Part shown: positions 1 to 11,381 of the stretch, piece after piece
Numbering within the stretch: the stretch's first letter is position 1
Layout of the letters: every line of letters begins with the position of its first letter
NCBI GenBank assembly: GCA_963978905.1
Contig: OZ022256.1
Location: 37,744,001 to 37,808,000, forward strand
DNA from: Trichostrongylus colubriformis
Taxonomy: Eukaryota; Nematoda; Chromadorea; Rhabditida; Trichostrongylidae
DNA length: 64,000 nt
Direction: 5' to 3'
Program-made: the position numbers and the translations under genes
Notes under the pieces: model-generated
What the model saw: only the letters and a program-made list of their open reading frames with translations
What the model was told of the DNA's origin: nothing
Databases searched by the model: none

Positions 1-565
1 TCGATAGCATTTTCCCTGAGGAATCGAACGGTGTACAGTTCAATGGAGAATCTCCGGCTGAAAATGAGTTGATAGATGGTTTTTTTCAACAGCATATACA
101 TGGAGGCACTGTTTAGGGCCACACCAAGGAACAGGGGTTCGTCCGAAATGGGTTGAACTCTGGAATTCCTACACAGCTGTGAACTTAGATCAAGGATGTG
201 AGGAGACTTCGTTGCCAGTTCACCAAATTTCGAAGAAATTTTGCCTTAAACTTTTCAGAATGTAAAAAATGGCCTAGTACCGAATTCAAGAAAATCAAAA
301 AATTGCGGTACGATTTTGTAGGGCTCGACGAGCTGATTCTAAATCATATATATATTTAGTAGAAGTAATCAATACCAATCGATTTATGGCGAAAAAACGA
401 TAAAAAACGCGAAAACGCGTTTTCGCGCGATTTCTAACACTCTTACTGCACTAGCCGTACAGGTTCGAGATCTTTTCGTTTGGACTACTGCTCTTCTAAA
501 AAAAGGTTCTGAGGATAATTACTGCTTCTTTAGACAAAATCCTAAGGAAGACTGACCATCATCTG
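1..565. other. No gene recognised; left-edge intergenic DNA
   Basis: I see no open frame that resembles a known family here. The stretch contains a perfect 20-bp palindrome at 408-427 (listed separately). It borders the 3' end of the RTE relic that starts at about 566. Confidence 0.5.
408..427. repeat. Perfect 20-bp palindrome
   Basis: The sequence CGCGAAAACGCGTTTTCGCG is self-complementary with no spacer. It sits in otherwise A-rich unassigned DNA. Function unknown. Confidence 0.8.
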
Positions 566-1437
566 TATTACCTGTCGTCCCGTTGTTCATCGAGAGCCTC
601 GAGAGAGCGCCAGCAATGTGCCGCGAGCCAAAGCAGTCCAGTGAACGTTTGTGGCTCCAGGGACACATAGCGTCTCGTTTCTTTCGCGCAGAGCTTTCGT
701 GAAGAAGTTTGACCAATGGGACGGCGATCGTCCAGGCGTGCGTTTGACGTTCCGAAGGATCCAGTCGGTAACCGCTCTGGTCCAACGGGCATCGCGATAT
801 CGCATGACGTGTCGGGCCCATCTGATCTTCGATTCGTTGGCAAATTCGATGGCGTCCCTGGTCGACGGATTCCCCTTTGCACTTGCGTGTGTCGGGATAC
901 TCCGAGCATCGCCCATTCGATGGCGCGTTGGATGACGCCGACCGCATGCTCCTCCTGCGTACGTGGAGTTCAAGTCTCTGAGGCGTATGTTAGGACAGGA
1001 AGGACAGCGGAATCGAAGAGATGGGCGCGGACCCGGATGTTCTTCGTCTTCTTCACTACTTCCTCGATAGTCTTGAAAGTTCCCCAAGCCGCTCTTTCCT
1101 CCTGCTCAGCCCTGGTCTAAGTCATTCATCATATTGACTTCCTGGCCTAGGTACACATAGCTGAAGCATTCGGTGACGTTCGTTCCGTTGAGCGTGAATG
1201 GGGCGTCAGGTACCAATCCGTTTCTCATGAACATCGTCTTCGTCAGTTCAGCTGCAGACCAATCTTTCCACACTCGCAGTCCAAGTCGGCTAGCATCCGT
1301 TCCGCTTGCTGGTTTGTCGGTGTTATTAGCACAATGTCGTCAGCGAAGCGGAGGTGGTGTAGATGCCGGCCACCGACCTTCACTCCCACTTCTTCCCATT
1401 CAAATTGAGGCATGACGCTCTCAAAAGCGGCGCTGAG
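566..1437 (-). pseudogene. RTE-type non-LTR retrotransposon reverse transcriptase, 3' part, decayed
   Basis: Read on the minus strand, 1437 down to about 1250 gives the end of a reverse transcriptase palm, with HLHHLRFADDIVLITPTN; FADD is the catalytic acidic pair used by many non-LTR elements. It is followed by a thumb and C-terminal region with [20 protein letters not shown] and [17 protein letters not shown], typical of RTE-clade polyproteins in strongylid nematodes. The enzyme would copy element RNA at a nicked target. The reading is broken by stop codons and several frame changes (for instance just after the palm and near 880-900), so it is dead. The endonuclease and the front of the RT are missing, which fits the usual 5' truncation of such insertions. 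Clade assignment is from recalled motif similarity; that this is an RT is firm. Confidence 0.85.
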
Positions 1438-3226
1438 TAGTTAAGGCGAGACAGTGTCCCTCCGTTCATCGATATTACGCGTGGTGAATTTTTCAATATC
1501 TGGTAAGCTCCAGTGAAGCCCGTTCGTTCGCATGTGGAATGACTTCTTTTCTGAGAGCATATCACCTACCCAGCGCTACGGTTGCCTTTCAAGCAGTCAG
1601 CTTGGAGAACTGAACTGCAAAAATCCACTGAGAGTATCATGTATGTATGATAGGGCCCAACATAGTGACCGTAGTCGTAGCGATATGAAAAACGATGCCG
1701 GGGTCCTTCCGACTGTACGTAAACCATTGAAGCAAGGTCTTTTGACAAAGTAATCCTATCAACAACTTGTCTTTCGACATAAATATACATTTACGTAGCT
1801 TGTTAGTTTTACTGAGACTATTTGATCTGTGTCATGTATGAGTGTGAGAAATGCGAGATCCTCTAGATGTATGTGTTCTAAGTTTCATAGGATTTAGGTA
1901 CCCATTAAAGGCAGCTTTCGCGAAAATCCGGATGAAAAGTTAAAGAAGTAGTGAATATGAAAGCCGAGATGTCTAGTAACAGGACGGTGGAGAAAAAACG
2001 GATGGAAATGGCCAAAAACTCGAGAAGTAGGACCTCTTCCCACCGTTGGTTCTAGGCGCGGACGACCTTTCCGTCAAGACGCGGGTGGTCCGCATAGGTT
2101 TTCCACTGGCACTACCGAGACGTAATCATGAAGGGATGTTCGGAAATGCGACAGCATCTATTTTCATGCGGTGGCTTCAAGCTAAAAGTGAGAAAGCGCG
2201 ATGCGATACTTTCAGTCCTGCCGATTTCCTTGACCAACTATACCTTGACCACCCACTAATCACGTCGCTAGGAGGCGGGCTGCCCTTGTCCAAGGCGGCT
2301 TGCCCTGACGAGGCCGCCTCCGCCACAGCTGAAGGGGGCGCCTTTTGCGGGGGATTTCGCCATAGATCGGCCTTTCAGCCCCGTAATTTTAAAGTGCATG
2401 CCTTCTTTTGGCGTTCCCTGTCACCCATATTATCGCGAACACTGTCTTTAACATGAATGTGAGAGGCCCAGGATGCGATCCTCTTACGGATATGCGGCTC
2501 CGCTTGTACGTAAGAGATCACCTGCATGATGATTATTTACCTGCACCGAATCCTGTGAAGAAACGGGCGATTAACATCGCCCACCTGATACTGGATGGAA
2601 GCGTCGGAAGAATGGCGTATAGAAGATTACCTGAACATTTCATTTCAACTCAACTATACGTAGAAGAGCAGGAACCACACAAGAGGAAAGGAATTGATAG
2701 TTATGCCCGTGCTCAGTAGTCGAAATATCCGTACGCATATTTTACCACAAATAACGGTTTCCGATCCAACTTTTTGGAAAATGTGGCCATGATCTAAGCA
2801 GGATAACGATGGATATTTTTTCCCTTCCCATGTAGCACAAATGCGAACACACGTAATAAGATCTTTTTAGTCAAGGTCCGTATTCGTTGAGTGCGTTGTC
2901 ATTCACAATAAGTTACCCACAAATTTTTCGAAGTTTGGTCAAAATGTTCATTGAGCTGCGAGGAGCTCTTTGAGTTTGATGTGACTCTCTGAATAAGAAT
3001 ATCACATTAGTACTGAGCAAACATGCTTGTCTTGTCAGTTACAGATGCCTGCGCTTACCATGTGATAGGACTGCTTACTGTACATAACTCTAGAATCGTC
3101 CGCTAGTTTGGAAAGCACATATGAATTTATGGCGTCAAGAGCGATGTGACTGCATTGTGAAAGGGCAGATTGATCTATAGATATATCTTCATTGATATAT
3201 AAACCCTCTTACGGAGACTGAATCTA
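1438..3226. other. Intergenic; two overlapping unrecognised ORFs only
   Basis: Two plus-strand open frames, 2046-2456 (136 codons) and 2408-2719 (103 codons), overlap in different frames. Neither shows a domain, signal peptide or splice pattern I recognise, and I make no claim that they are translated. The rest holds no visible gene or terminal-repeat structure. Confidence 0.4.
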
Positions 3227-3430
3227 CAGTGCGTTTCATAATTATAAGGTCACTCCCAGATTTTCGGTTTTCAGAACATACAGCCAGCCGAAAATTTTTT
3301 AAGTTTTTTTTACAGATTCCCCACCACAGAAAACCCTTCTATACTAGTTTTGATGACATTGACTTATAGCCCGATTTTTCTATAAATATTTTCTGATTTC
3401 TGTGCCGTTTCATAATTATAAGATCACTCC
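3227..3430. repeat. Left inverted terminal repeat of Tc1-like element, with two direct repeats
   Basis: The outer motif is at 3227-3256. A near copy, with GCCGTTTCATAATTATAAGA, is at 3402-3430. The mirror image is at the right end. Confidence 0.9.
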
Positions 3431-3459
3431 GAAGAAAGAGAAGATTTGCTACAGTTAAG

Positions 3460-4140
3460 AGCGCATTCGAAGGAGCTCATAATCTATGGTTCCCTCCTGT
3501 TCAAGAACGACATCAACTAGCCGTTTGGGGAAGTAGAAAGGAAATTTCAAAGAGCCTTACCACAGATATTGTTCCAGTCTTCAACAATTGCCTGTTTCAC
3601 TAGCTTTGCTTCCTAAAACTGGCCATTATTGGGGTAAATATTTTTGCGGCAATGTTTTCCAGATCTCCCCAATAGAGCTGAGACCAAGACTACATGTTAT
3701 CTATTGCTGTAGGTCCGTATTTCGGAACTTTAACTACGATTCCGTTGAATGTCCTACGTGAACAACAGCCTTGTCATGCTGTTAGACGCAATTATGAAGA
3801 GCCGGTCGACTCCAAAAGGTAACTGATTTCTTCGAAAGATCTTCTAGCAGTCTCTGGAGTCCATTCTACAGGTTTCAAGGCAAGGTTCAATACAACCTCA
3901 TTGCCGAAAACCACTCAGGCCATCGCCCTTCTCCCAGAAAAATTGCCAAGGCTCCGCTAGATCGGCGCACTTCCCAGACCAAGCTAGTACTACCTCTACC
4001 CGTCAGCACCATACAAATAGAGTATTTTCGGGCTCAAAAGTAGGATTCGTATGGAATTATTCGCATGCAGGGTGCAACTGCCATGCAAATCAGTTTCGTT
4101 CAATCCGTGGCTCAAGAACAACTTTATGAATTGAAGTCGT
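3460..4140 (-). pseudogene. Tc1-like transposase, C-terminal half, decayed
   Basis: On the minus strand the frames give a degraded Tc1 catalytic domain: a block like FWSRPALHNCV, then SLGLSSIGEIWKTLPQKYLP, which aligns with the family's SPDLNPIENLW segment, and a tail like FPKRLVDVVLEQEGTIDYE, matching the usual end of Tc1 transposases. Several stops and frame changes interrupt it. The catalytic DNPIE-type motif is changed to a non-acidic form, so activity is not expected. The N-terminal DNA-binding half should lie beyond the nested mariner (5031-5450), but I could not read it clearly. The transposase would have cut at the IR/DR motifs and inserted at TA. Confidence 0.75.
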
Positions 4141-4175
4141 TCCGCCCTATGGTGTGCTGTAGGCCTCGGAAACTA

Positions 4176-5028
4176 TTAGGTTGGACGGGAAGTTCTGGGA
4201 CACTTTTTGTTTTTTCCTGTAGAAACCTGTAAAGCTTCGGGAGCATTTGGTAGTGGGGGGTATATGAAGCGTCTGAAAAGGGCTTCTGAATAGCACATTC
4301 ATATTCTCTACGGCTTCAACTAGCAGTGAATTTACGGCAATTTCGCGAAAGGTGCGAAATTCACGAACACCGCCTCGGTTCCTCAGCATGCGAGGCCACT
4401 AACAAAATTAACCAGTCGATGGACCCAGGTACTGTCTCTCATATGGCGGCAGCCCGATGGCTCGATCGGCTCAAATTGGAACAGGAAAAATTCCAAAAAT
4501 TTGCACTGAGAAAAAAATGTGATTTTTTCTAAATTTTCAAAAAAAAGGGAAACTGTTACCATTCAGCACGGCAGTCCCTGGCGATCTCTACTGCAGGCAA
4601 TTGGACAACGTAGCCGCAAAAATTACCGAAAAAATGGCTCTAGACTTCTTCCTCCACGACCACGCTCGCCCACATGTGGCAAAGTTGACGTGCCAAAAGA
4701 TCCAGGACCTTAGTTGGACGAAGCTCCCCCGTCCATCGTAATCTTCGGACATGGCCCCAACTGACTACCACCTACTCCGATCTCTAACCCACTTCCTAGA
4801 CGGACGGCAGCTCAAAGATGACGATGATCTCAAAATCGACCTCCAGACTTTCTTCGACCAGAAATCCCCAGACTTCCATGGGCAAAGTATCTATTATCTT
4901 CCTGAGCGTTGGCAGTACATTGTAGATCACGATGGTGCATACTTTGGTGACTGAAGTTACATGTGAGTAAAATTAAAATAAATTGAATTTTTCTCACAAG
5001 GTGTCCCAGAACTTCCCGTCCAACCTAA
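4176..5028 (+). mobile_element. Mariner-family element nested in the Tc1-like element
   Basis: Inverted ends starting TTAGGTTGGACGGGAAGTTC match their counterpart at 5001-5028, and TA flanks both sides (4174-4175, 5029-5030). At 853 bp it is shorter than a full mariner (about 1.3 kb), so it is internally deleted. It carries a broken transposase on the plus strand. Confidence 0.93.
4427..4954 (+). pseudogene. Mariner transposase, internally deleted and frameshifted
   Basis: Readable pieces run in mariner order: a block containing YCRQLDNVAAKI (about 4590-4625), FLHDHARPHVAKLTCQKIQD (about 4645-4705, holding the second catalytic Asp), and DMAPTDYHLLRSLTHFLDGR (from 4751, holding the third catalytic Asp), then the usual C-terminal tail ending WQYIVDHDGAYFGD at 4954. 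The helix-turn-helix N-terminus is largely lost and at least two frame changes separate the pieces. The protein would have been a D,D34D cut-and-paste transposase; this copy is inactive. Confidence 0.85.
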
Positions 5029-5449
5029 TACTTCACTATTTCTTCAGTGATGTTTCTGCTCCTTCCTTGCTGCCGTACACGCGGTGATTCCGGACTAAAG
5101 ATGGTTTAAATCCAAACAAATCTGGTCCATGGAGGAGGTGCTGTAGGAAGTGGCCCCCACAATACCTTCCTCGATAATGGTAATAGTCTCACGCGGGAAT
5201 CCAGAGCCTGAAAAACATTTAAAGACACCGAATCTTTCAGATGTCATCTAACTGAGCACAGGTATCTTCCGTTTCTTTTTGGAATGGCTCTCAAACTGAG
5301 CCTAGCATCACAAGAATCCCAAATCTGGGCTTTTCTCTCGGAACATAGAAGCTAGCCACAAGACGATTGAATATGTATCTCGAAGATGTATTTGGAAGAC
5401 AAATCTATCATCACAGACCTGCTGGGACCTTACCTTTTTTCTTTTTTCA

Positions 5450-5654
5450 GGGTGACCTTATAGTTATGAAACGGTGCAAAAAAAAACAAAAAATACTCCT
5501 AAAAACATAAGGTAAACTAGACTGCCACCAAAAATCGGACAAGGTGGTTATTTCAGGTGAGGAATCCGTCTATGAGACTGAAAAGATCCCTCAATGGAGT
5601 GTTGTCGAAAAAACCTGAAATTTAGGGGTGACCTTATAATAATGAAACGCACTG
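5450..5654. repeat. Right inverted terminal repeat of Tc1-like element, with two direct repeats
   Basis: The inner motif is at 5450-5477 (GGTGACCTTATAGTTATGAA) and the outer motif at 5625-5654. Both are reverse complements of the left-end motifs with few changes. Confidence 0.9.
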
Positions 5655-6251
5655 TATTGGTACTCTTCTAGTTTCACAAATATGAAATAATTGCCTTAAG
5701 CTGTTGCTCGGAAGCGGAACGATGACAAATGATAAACTCTCCATGAGTTTTTTTCACATCAGCTGATTCCCTAAAAGCACTGTATGCTACAAATTTGGGT
5801 GAGCGAAGGCGAACACACCACTTGCTGACCCGATCATTTAAGAGGATTAGGAATCTAAGGGGACTGATGTGGGTGGTGTGCGCAGTCGATGTGGCCTCAC
5901 TAAGCCCTAAAGAATTCCACTCTCCGTGAATTGTGTCTTGAAAAGGTATCCATGTAGTAACTCTGTCCGTTTGCTGCTCTTATTCAAAACCCTAAACTCA
6001 TTCTGATGAATTATGTCTTTGTAATGTTTGTGAATCGTTGTGAAAAAATGTTTGTGAATGTGAATCCCCGAAAAATACTTTAGCCAAAGAGGTCGATGGA
6101 GAGGACGAAAGTATCTATCTCAAGTACTTCGCCATTTTCTTCTCCATTCGTCACATTTTCAGCACCGCTACTTCCATAATTAAAAGTGGACCGTATTATC
6201 ATGTACTATGGATTTAGTCTGGTAGAGAAGCCTAAGCTCAAGCAAACGTAC
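5655..6251. other. No gene recognised between Tc1-like element and gene A exons
   Basis: I searched this stretch for the next expected MFS exon of gene A (the block ending TGFGAG) and did not find it. No other feature is seen. Confidence 0.5.
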
Positions 6252-6952
6252 CCAGAGCACAGATGGTAAAACCGAATGAGACGGGAATTTTGGTTGAGCC
6301 CGTGCGCTGATTCCACACGCCGAAGATAGGATTAGCCTGAATGTGCAAGTGCAATTATTGCACAGAGGTGTCTGTTAGAGACAGTTCCTGAACCATATAC
6401 CACAACGTACTTTCCAGCTCACCATATTTACAAGACAAAAAAGCACTTTGTTAATTCGGGTTTCTACCGAACATCTTATTTGGTGCATAATGTCTCGGCT
6501 AAGTCGTAACCAGTGCCACATGTCTATTCATATTTAGCGCTAAGTCACATGAGCACTAGAGTAATTCACAGTGAATTGCTCACCAGAGCACATCCTAAAC
6601 TGCTCGCTGCCGCCACCCAGCCGAAGAACTCCATTGTCGCTTCGGAGTCCACCTGGGAAGAGCTGATTCGAGTGTTTCCATGAGAAAAAGTTGCGCTTAA
6701 ATATTTCGAAAAGTTGAAGAGCACATACCTCCCTCAAGTACTGCCATGTTGACATGAGATAGATGCTCATTTGAACCCCGGTCAGGCAAAGCATGAAAGT
6801 GCACGCATAAATCGATGGCCACGGCGTCTTTCGTTCGTCCATGTCCCTAATGTAGTAAAATAGGTTGAAGCGATCCGTGGAATCATTACAAGTATTTCAG
6901 TTAGTGGTCAAACAACTCCTTGGACTCACGTAACAAGGTTCTTGGGAGGCAT
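6252..6952 (-). CDS. MFS transporter, MFSD8/CLN7-like, gene A (first four exons only)
   Basis: Exons on the minus strand: 6930-6952 (ATG, MPPKNLVT, donor GTGAGT), 6729-6846 (DMDERKTPWPSIY onward, transmembrane segment 1, ending YLRE), 6584-6652 (VDSEATMEFFGWVAAASSLG) and 6252-6336 (ANPIFGVWNQRTGSTKIPV). The junction phases (2, 0, 0, 1) agree with genes B and C, and the lengths 118, 69 and 85 nt equal those of gene B. The family consists of 12-helix membrane proteins; MFSD8 sits in lysosomal membranes, and loss of human MFSD8 causes CLN7 disease. Only helices 1-3 are encoded here. The next exon is not found in the 6.2 kb to the left edge, so the gene either has a very long intron or is a truncated duplicate. 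First exon is inferred from phase and donor quality. Confidence 0.82.
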
Positions 6953-7662
6953 TGCGGCGAGCAGGTGCGATGCGAAATGGATCGCTTTTATTGTTTCTCT
7001 CCACTGCCGAGCGTTTTTGCATAAATTTACTCACGATAATGCTGGTTTAAACGCGTCAAATGCATTCCGTTTATGTTTTTTGAACGTCGGAAGGTAGGTC
7101 TTCCAATCACGAACAACAGACACCAACGAAAGAAGAATTCTTCTTAAAAATCCCATTTTCCATTTCAACGTCCAGCCTTCTTCGGGTGCCAGTTTCCCAA
7201 AATACGTGACCGTTATTGGGACCGTATGGCACCAAGGTGCACTGGTTGGTACAACAATCTTCTCAACAGGTGTAGTGATGTCGAACATCTTAGTTCTTAC
7301 TAGGTTAATGAACTCTCATTATTGTGAACATTTCTGTGCATTTATACCGCGTGCATTATTTGCAAGCGAATTGAATGCAACTACTCAGTCGAGTGTGAAA
7401 GCATCGCGTAGCATTCGGATCCCTCACTCCACTAGTACACATCGACCGCATGTGAATTTTCTTGATAGAACTGGAAATCCCTATGAACCAAAAAGGGCAT
7501 TTTCTAGACTAGGTAACCATGTCGTGAAGGGGAACGGTTTGACTCCTAGAAAGACTAAGGGACAGCCAATATCTTTTGATCAAGGTATTCTTCATGTTCA
7601 CGTCCACACTCTAGGAAGTTGCGCACAATGTTAATAGAGGTTGACTCTCATACTATCAAATA
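6953..7662. other. Unresolved region with overlapping ORFs on both strands
   Basis: A plus-strand frame of 142 codons (7206-7634) overlaps a minus-strand frame of 85 codons (7031-7288). Neither matches a family I can name. The start of gene A at 6952 makes this its 5' flank, but I see no clear promoter element. Confidence 0.4.
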
Positions 7663-8500
7663 TTAGGTTGAACAAAGGGCTTGTGGGATTTTTCCAAAAA
7701 GAGCAATAACTCTTGCTTACTTCGAGACAGATCTGGCTATGCTTTCTTACGAAGTATATAATAATAAACCAGATTCCGTGGAAAGAACTACAATGCCCGA
7801 AGTCGATACCGCCAAACACGTTGTGTCATCTACTATGAGTGGTCTCGCGGCACCAAAACGAAGGAGGCTTGCCACTGCATTAGCGCTGCATTGGGCAAGG
7901 GATGTGTGAGCTATCGGACCGTGGTGCGCTGGTCACTGCTTCAGCAACGGCGTCATTGACATGGAAGACAAGCCACGCTCAGGACTATGTACCTCTGGAA
8001 CGCGAAAGGAATGCTTTTCTAAGAGGTGCAGGTACAAGGCGAGACAGTCACCGCTACCGTACGCACCCACCAGCTCCAGCAAATCGCCGTCGCGGTTCGA
8101 GAAATGCGCCGGAAAAGGTCCACGGTCACCCTACTTCATGACCCAAGATCCCAGGTTGCGAAGAGTACCTGGGCTAAGCTACAGGAGCTCGGCTGGGATG
8201 TCCTGCCCCACCCGCCATGCTCCCCAGTCATTGCCCCTTTTGACTATCACCTTACCCATCCTCTTGAATGGCGAAGGGAGAATTCGTTGATTATGGCTTG
8301 CTTGCAAAGACGATCGCTGACTTCTTCGACTACCAGAACCCAGAGTTCTGGGAGAACGGAACCAACGATCCACATATGAGGTGGTAGAGTGCTGTCGGTA
8401 ACAATGATGGATACGTTGTTGCCTAATTGTTGTTCGCTGGAAGAAAAAAATATGAAAAGATGCTCAAAAATAATCCTACAAGAATTTTGGGACAACCTGA
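7663..8500 (+). mobile_element. Mariner-family element, decayed copy
   Basis: The ends TTAGGTTGAACAAAGG and, at the right, CAACCTGA (final two bases diverged) are inverted and flanked by TA (7661-7662 and 8501-8502). Length 838 bp. The same subfamily occurs at 53640, with long nucleotide similarity. Confidence 0.88.
7790..8400 (+). pseudogene. Mariner transposase, decayed
   Basis: Frames show the N-terminal part with MEDKPRSGL (the conserved linker of mariner transposases, about 7961-7990) and the catalytic C-terminal part with ELGWDVLPHPPCSPVIAPFD (about 8188-8245), equivalent to the family's LPHPPYSPDIAPSDYH. The last catalytic Asp region survives but the SPD aspartate is replaced. Frame changes and an internal deletion remove the middle. 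Non-functional relative of the copy at 53.6-54.5 kb. Confidence 0.8.
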
Positions 8501-8585
8501 TATTACATGGTGAACTTTATTCCAGCGATTTCCTTGCTGAAAGAAAGTAATTATACCGAAAATTCAGACCAAATCATCCTTACTA

Positions 8586-8593
8586 CATATAGA
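8586..8593. repeat. Left 8-bp target-site duplication of hAT element
   Basis: CATATAGA lies directly before the element start at 8594 and recurs exactly at 12740-12747. Confidence 0.92.
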
Positions 8594-8734
8594 CAGGGCA
8601 CTCCCAGGTGTCGAGGAAAATGGCCGCTTCAATGCGACCCCCCCTCTTCGGGTCCTCAAATGCGACCCCCCCCCCTTTCTGTCTTCTAGAGCACCGAGAT
8701 GCAATTCATCATGTATGTCTGTTATATTCGGGTG

Positions 8735-8951
8735 GAGTGCAAGTGTTCCGACTGGAGAGGCCAGGTCAGGTTCCGCGGCGGATTGTAATCAGGTAAAGAC
8801 AGGTAACCAAAGCCAAAACTCCTCCCCTAATAAGGCTCAGGCAAATCTGGGGGAGCCCAGATGGCGAAGGATACGCCACCATTCGGACAAATCACCGATT
8901 CGCGGTGACCCGATTCAGTGCCGGCCTCTAGAATCGGAACACTTGCAACTC
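8735..8951. mobile_element. Small MITE with ends TGCAAGTGTTCCGA
   Basis: GTGCAAGTGTTCCGACTGG at 8737 faces its imperfect complement (TCGGAACACTTGCAACTC) ending at 8951, about 217 bp apart. The same terminal motif bounds a larger unit at 29888-30282. No coding potential. Confidence 0.6.
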
Positions 8952-9437
8952 ACCCGTTATATTCATGTACTTGTATTGTCTGTGTACTTGTATTGTCTTT
9001 TGTAAATAAATGTTACAAATATATCTTCATTCACTCTTCATTCAAATTTTTCATATATCTAGAAAAAGAAATATATCTTCATTCAATCAATGAACAAATC
9101 AATTCAACATTACAAATCATCATCAAAATCTTCAAAATACACCCTCATATCGGGCAGGCATGGTAAGATTCATTAGGGAGTGCATTGCTCCCTATTCCAA
9201 CAGTATCTGGAATGATCCCTCCTCCATCAGTAATTGCGTGCTCGTATATCCGTGCTCCGCTTCTGCTTTGGTCCCTCCTGACACATGTATACGTCTTGAA
9301 TACATGTATGCAGAACGACTGAAAAAAAAATATTATAAGCAAAAAGACACGAACACAAGCAGAAGAAACTTACGGAATTGCGAATCCAATGATGAGCACA
9401 AACGATATTGCGACCAATGACCTTCTCCATCACTTCA

Positions 9438-9476
9438 TTCGAAAAGCTCTCCCACACTGTGGGAGAGCTTTTCGAA
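9438..9476. repeat. Perfect 19-bp inverted repeat with 1-nt spacer
   Basis: TTCGAAAAGCTCTCCCACA pairs exactly with 9458-9476. It lies inside the hAT element. It would form a strong cruciform or RNA hairpin. Confidence 0.9.
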
Positions 9477-9688
9477 CGAAGCTCAATCTGCGTTTCAGTA
9501 GTAGTGACACGTATATGACGATCTCCGATCTACAATGCTGACTCAGTAGTAGCGCAGATTACGCAGTAGTAGCGCAGACTACGGAACAAAAATCCTTGCA
9601 ATACATCACGACGTCCCGGTGAAACGATGGCATCTGAAAGCTTCAGATAAGGAAACAGGTAATAGAATCACATGAAGGAAGCCCAAAA

Positions 9689-10200
9689 ACATATAAACAA
9701 ACATTAAACACATTCAAAAAGAAAGTATGATAGGAACTATGAAGAATAGTTACGAGAAATAGTCAAAATACATGACTAATTCTGAATGAAATGCAACATA
9801 CTTCGATGCGATGAACGGCGGCCTCGAGTATTGACGACACCTGAAAAAAACACATATAAACAAACATTAAACACATTCAAAAATAGAGTATGATAAGAAC
9901 TATACGAATAGTTACGATAAATAGTGAAAATACATGACTAATTCTGAAAGAAATGCAACATACATCGATGCGATGAACGGCGGTCTCGAGTATTGACGAC
10001 ACCTGAAAAAAAACACATATAAACAAACATTAAACACATTCAAAAATAGAGTATGATAAGAACTATACGAATAGTTACGATAAATAGTCAAAATACATGA
10101 CTAATTCTGAAAGAAATGCAACATACATCGATGCGATGAACGGCGGCCTCGAGTATTGACGACACCTGAAAAAAAACACATACAAACAAACATTAAACAA
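9689..10200. repeat. Tandem array, about 163-bp unit, three copies plus a partial
   Basis: Units start near 9689, 9851, 10015 and 10178, each beginning ACATATAAACAAACATTAAA and containing a GATGCGATGAACGGCGG segment. Copies two and three are nearly identical, indicating recent tandem duplication inside the hAT element. Confidence 0.92.
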
Positions 10201-11381
10201 TTTAAACATAAAGCACAACGAAGCATGAACATAAAAACATAAGAAACATTGAACATAACAGAGAAAAACATGAAAAATACCTATTAGAAATTCAAAAACT
10301 TGAAATTCGCGGTAACATTCGAAGCGCTGCGGTTGCGTCGCGGTGTGCGAACCTGGAGCGCGCTAATCGACAAAAATGGCTGAAAATCGCGAAAGTAGAC
10401 CTTGTTTGAACGATCATAACTTTCCTCATTTCTTATGATTTGGGACCTCAGGTGTTTTTCGGAAGAACTAGGTTTGCTCTTTCTAATGACTACTTTAGTT
10501 GCTTCAAATGTTCAGAAGTAAGAGAGGAATGCGAGTCGAGGATTAGTCGAGGAAAATGAAAATTGCATGCGAGTTTTTTTACTTCTAACAGTTATAACTT
10601 TTTTGCGCTGCATGTTTTGCAACCCCAGTTGTTTTTCTGAAACTAGAGACTTTGCTCTTTCCAACGCGCCCGCGAACTCCTTTGTACGTTGCTTAGTTCT
10701 TGAGAAACGTGACTCGAGGAAATGTCGAGGAAAATTTTTTTGCCATCAAGAGCGTGGCAGCGTCACTCAGGGAGCGCTCAAAACCTCCTCAAAAGCAGCG
10801 CCATACTTTCTAAACAATTTCGCTGGTAGCAGTGCAGTAAAACCAACACCTTAGCGTTCTCCGCCCTTGCTCTGGGTATGCGGCATGCTCCTACTTTCGC
10901 AGTAGATGTGATTGGAAGGGCAGTAGATGTAACTAGAAGGGTGGTCGGCCTAGTAAGATGATCTCGTGCGGCTATCAGATAGGACATACATTCGTGGCTT
11001 CCGCTTTAGGGATCCGCCATGCACCGTTTTTCTGCTACAAGTTGCAGATAACATGAAAAGGATGTTCCACGGTGTGAGTGATCGGCGAACGCCCTTTGAA
11101 TGCTCAATGTTCTAGTGAACAGCGAATACATAAGTGCACTTCCCCGTGAACACAGTAGCGTTCTCCTCTCCTCTTTTCTACTTTTTTTCTCGCCAATGTG
11201 AATGCGCTGGTAGCGCGTTGCATTGTCCCTGTACTTATGACTTCACCAATATATCTTACTGCAATTCTTATTGGGCCCTTACGGGTCCTTCTCTAGATGA
11301 AAGGAGCTATTGCAGTGGTGAAAATCTCAGGATTCGTTTACAGGTAATAGAAGCGCTTCCCATTACAGTTCAGCCGTGTGT

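Larger units (their letters stand above)
3227..5654 (-). mobile_element. Tc1-like DNA transposon with IR/DR ends, interrupted by a mariner
   Basis: The element is bounded by inverted repeats starting CAGTGCGTTTCATAATTATA and flanked by TA on both sides (3225-3226 and 5655-5656), the Tc1/mariner target duplication. Each terminal repeat of about 205 bp carries the binding-site-like motif twice, at its outer and inner edge, which is the IR/DR layout known from some Tc1-like elements. Removing the nested 853-bp mariner and one TA leaves about 1.57 kb, the usual size of Tc1 elements. A degraded transposase lies inside on the minus strand. The nested insertion proves this element landed first. Confidence 0.92.

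Noticed and set aside
7031..7634. Protein-coding gene on either strand
   Set aside because: Two antisense frames overlap, neither with a recognisable domain or splice structure; I could not choose between them.
9689..10200. CRISPR-like array
   Set aside because: The units are about 163-bp direct tandem repeats without unique spacers, in a eukaryotic transposon.
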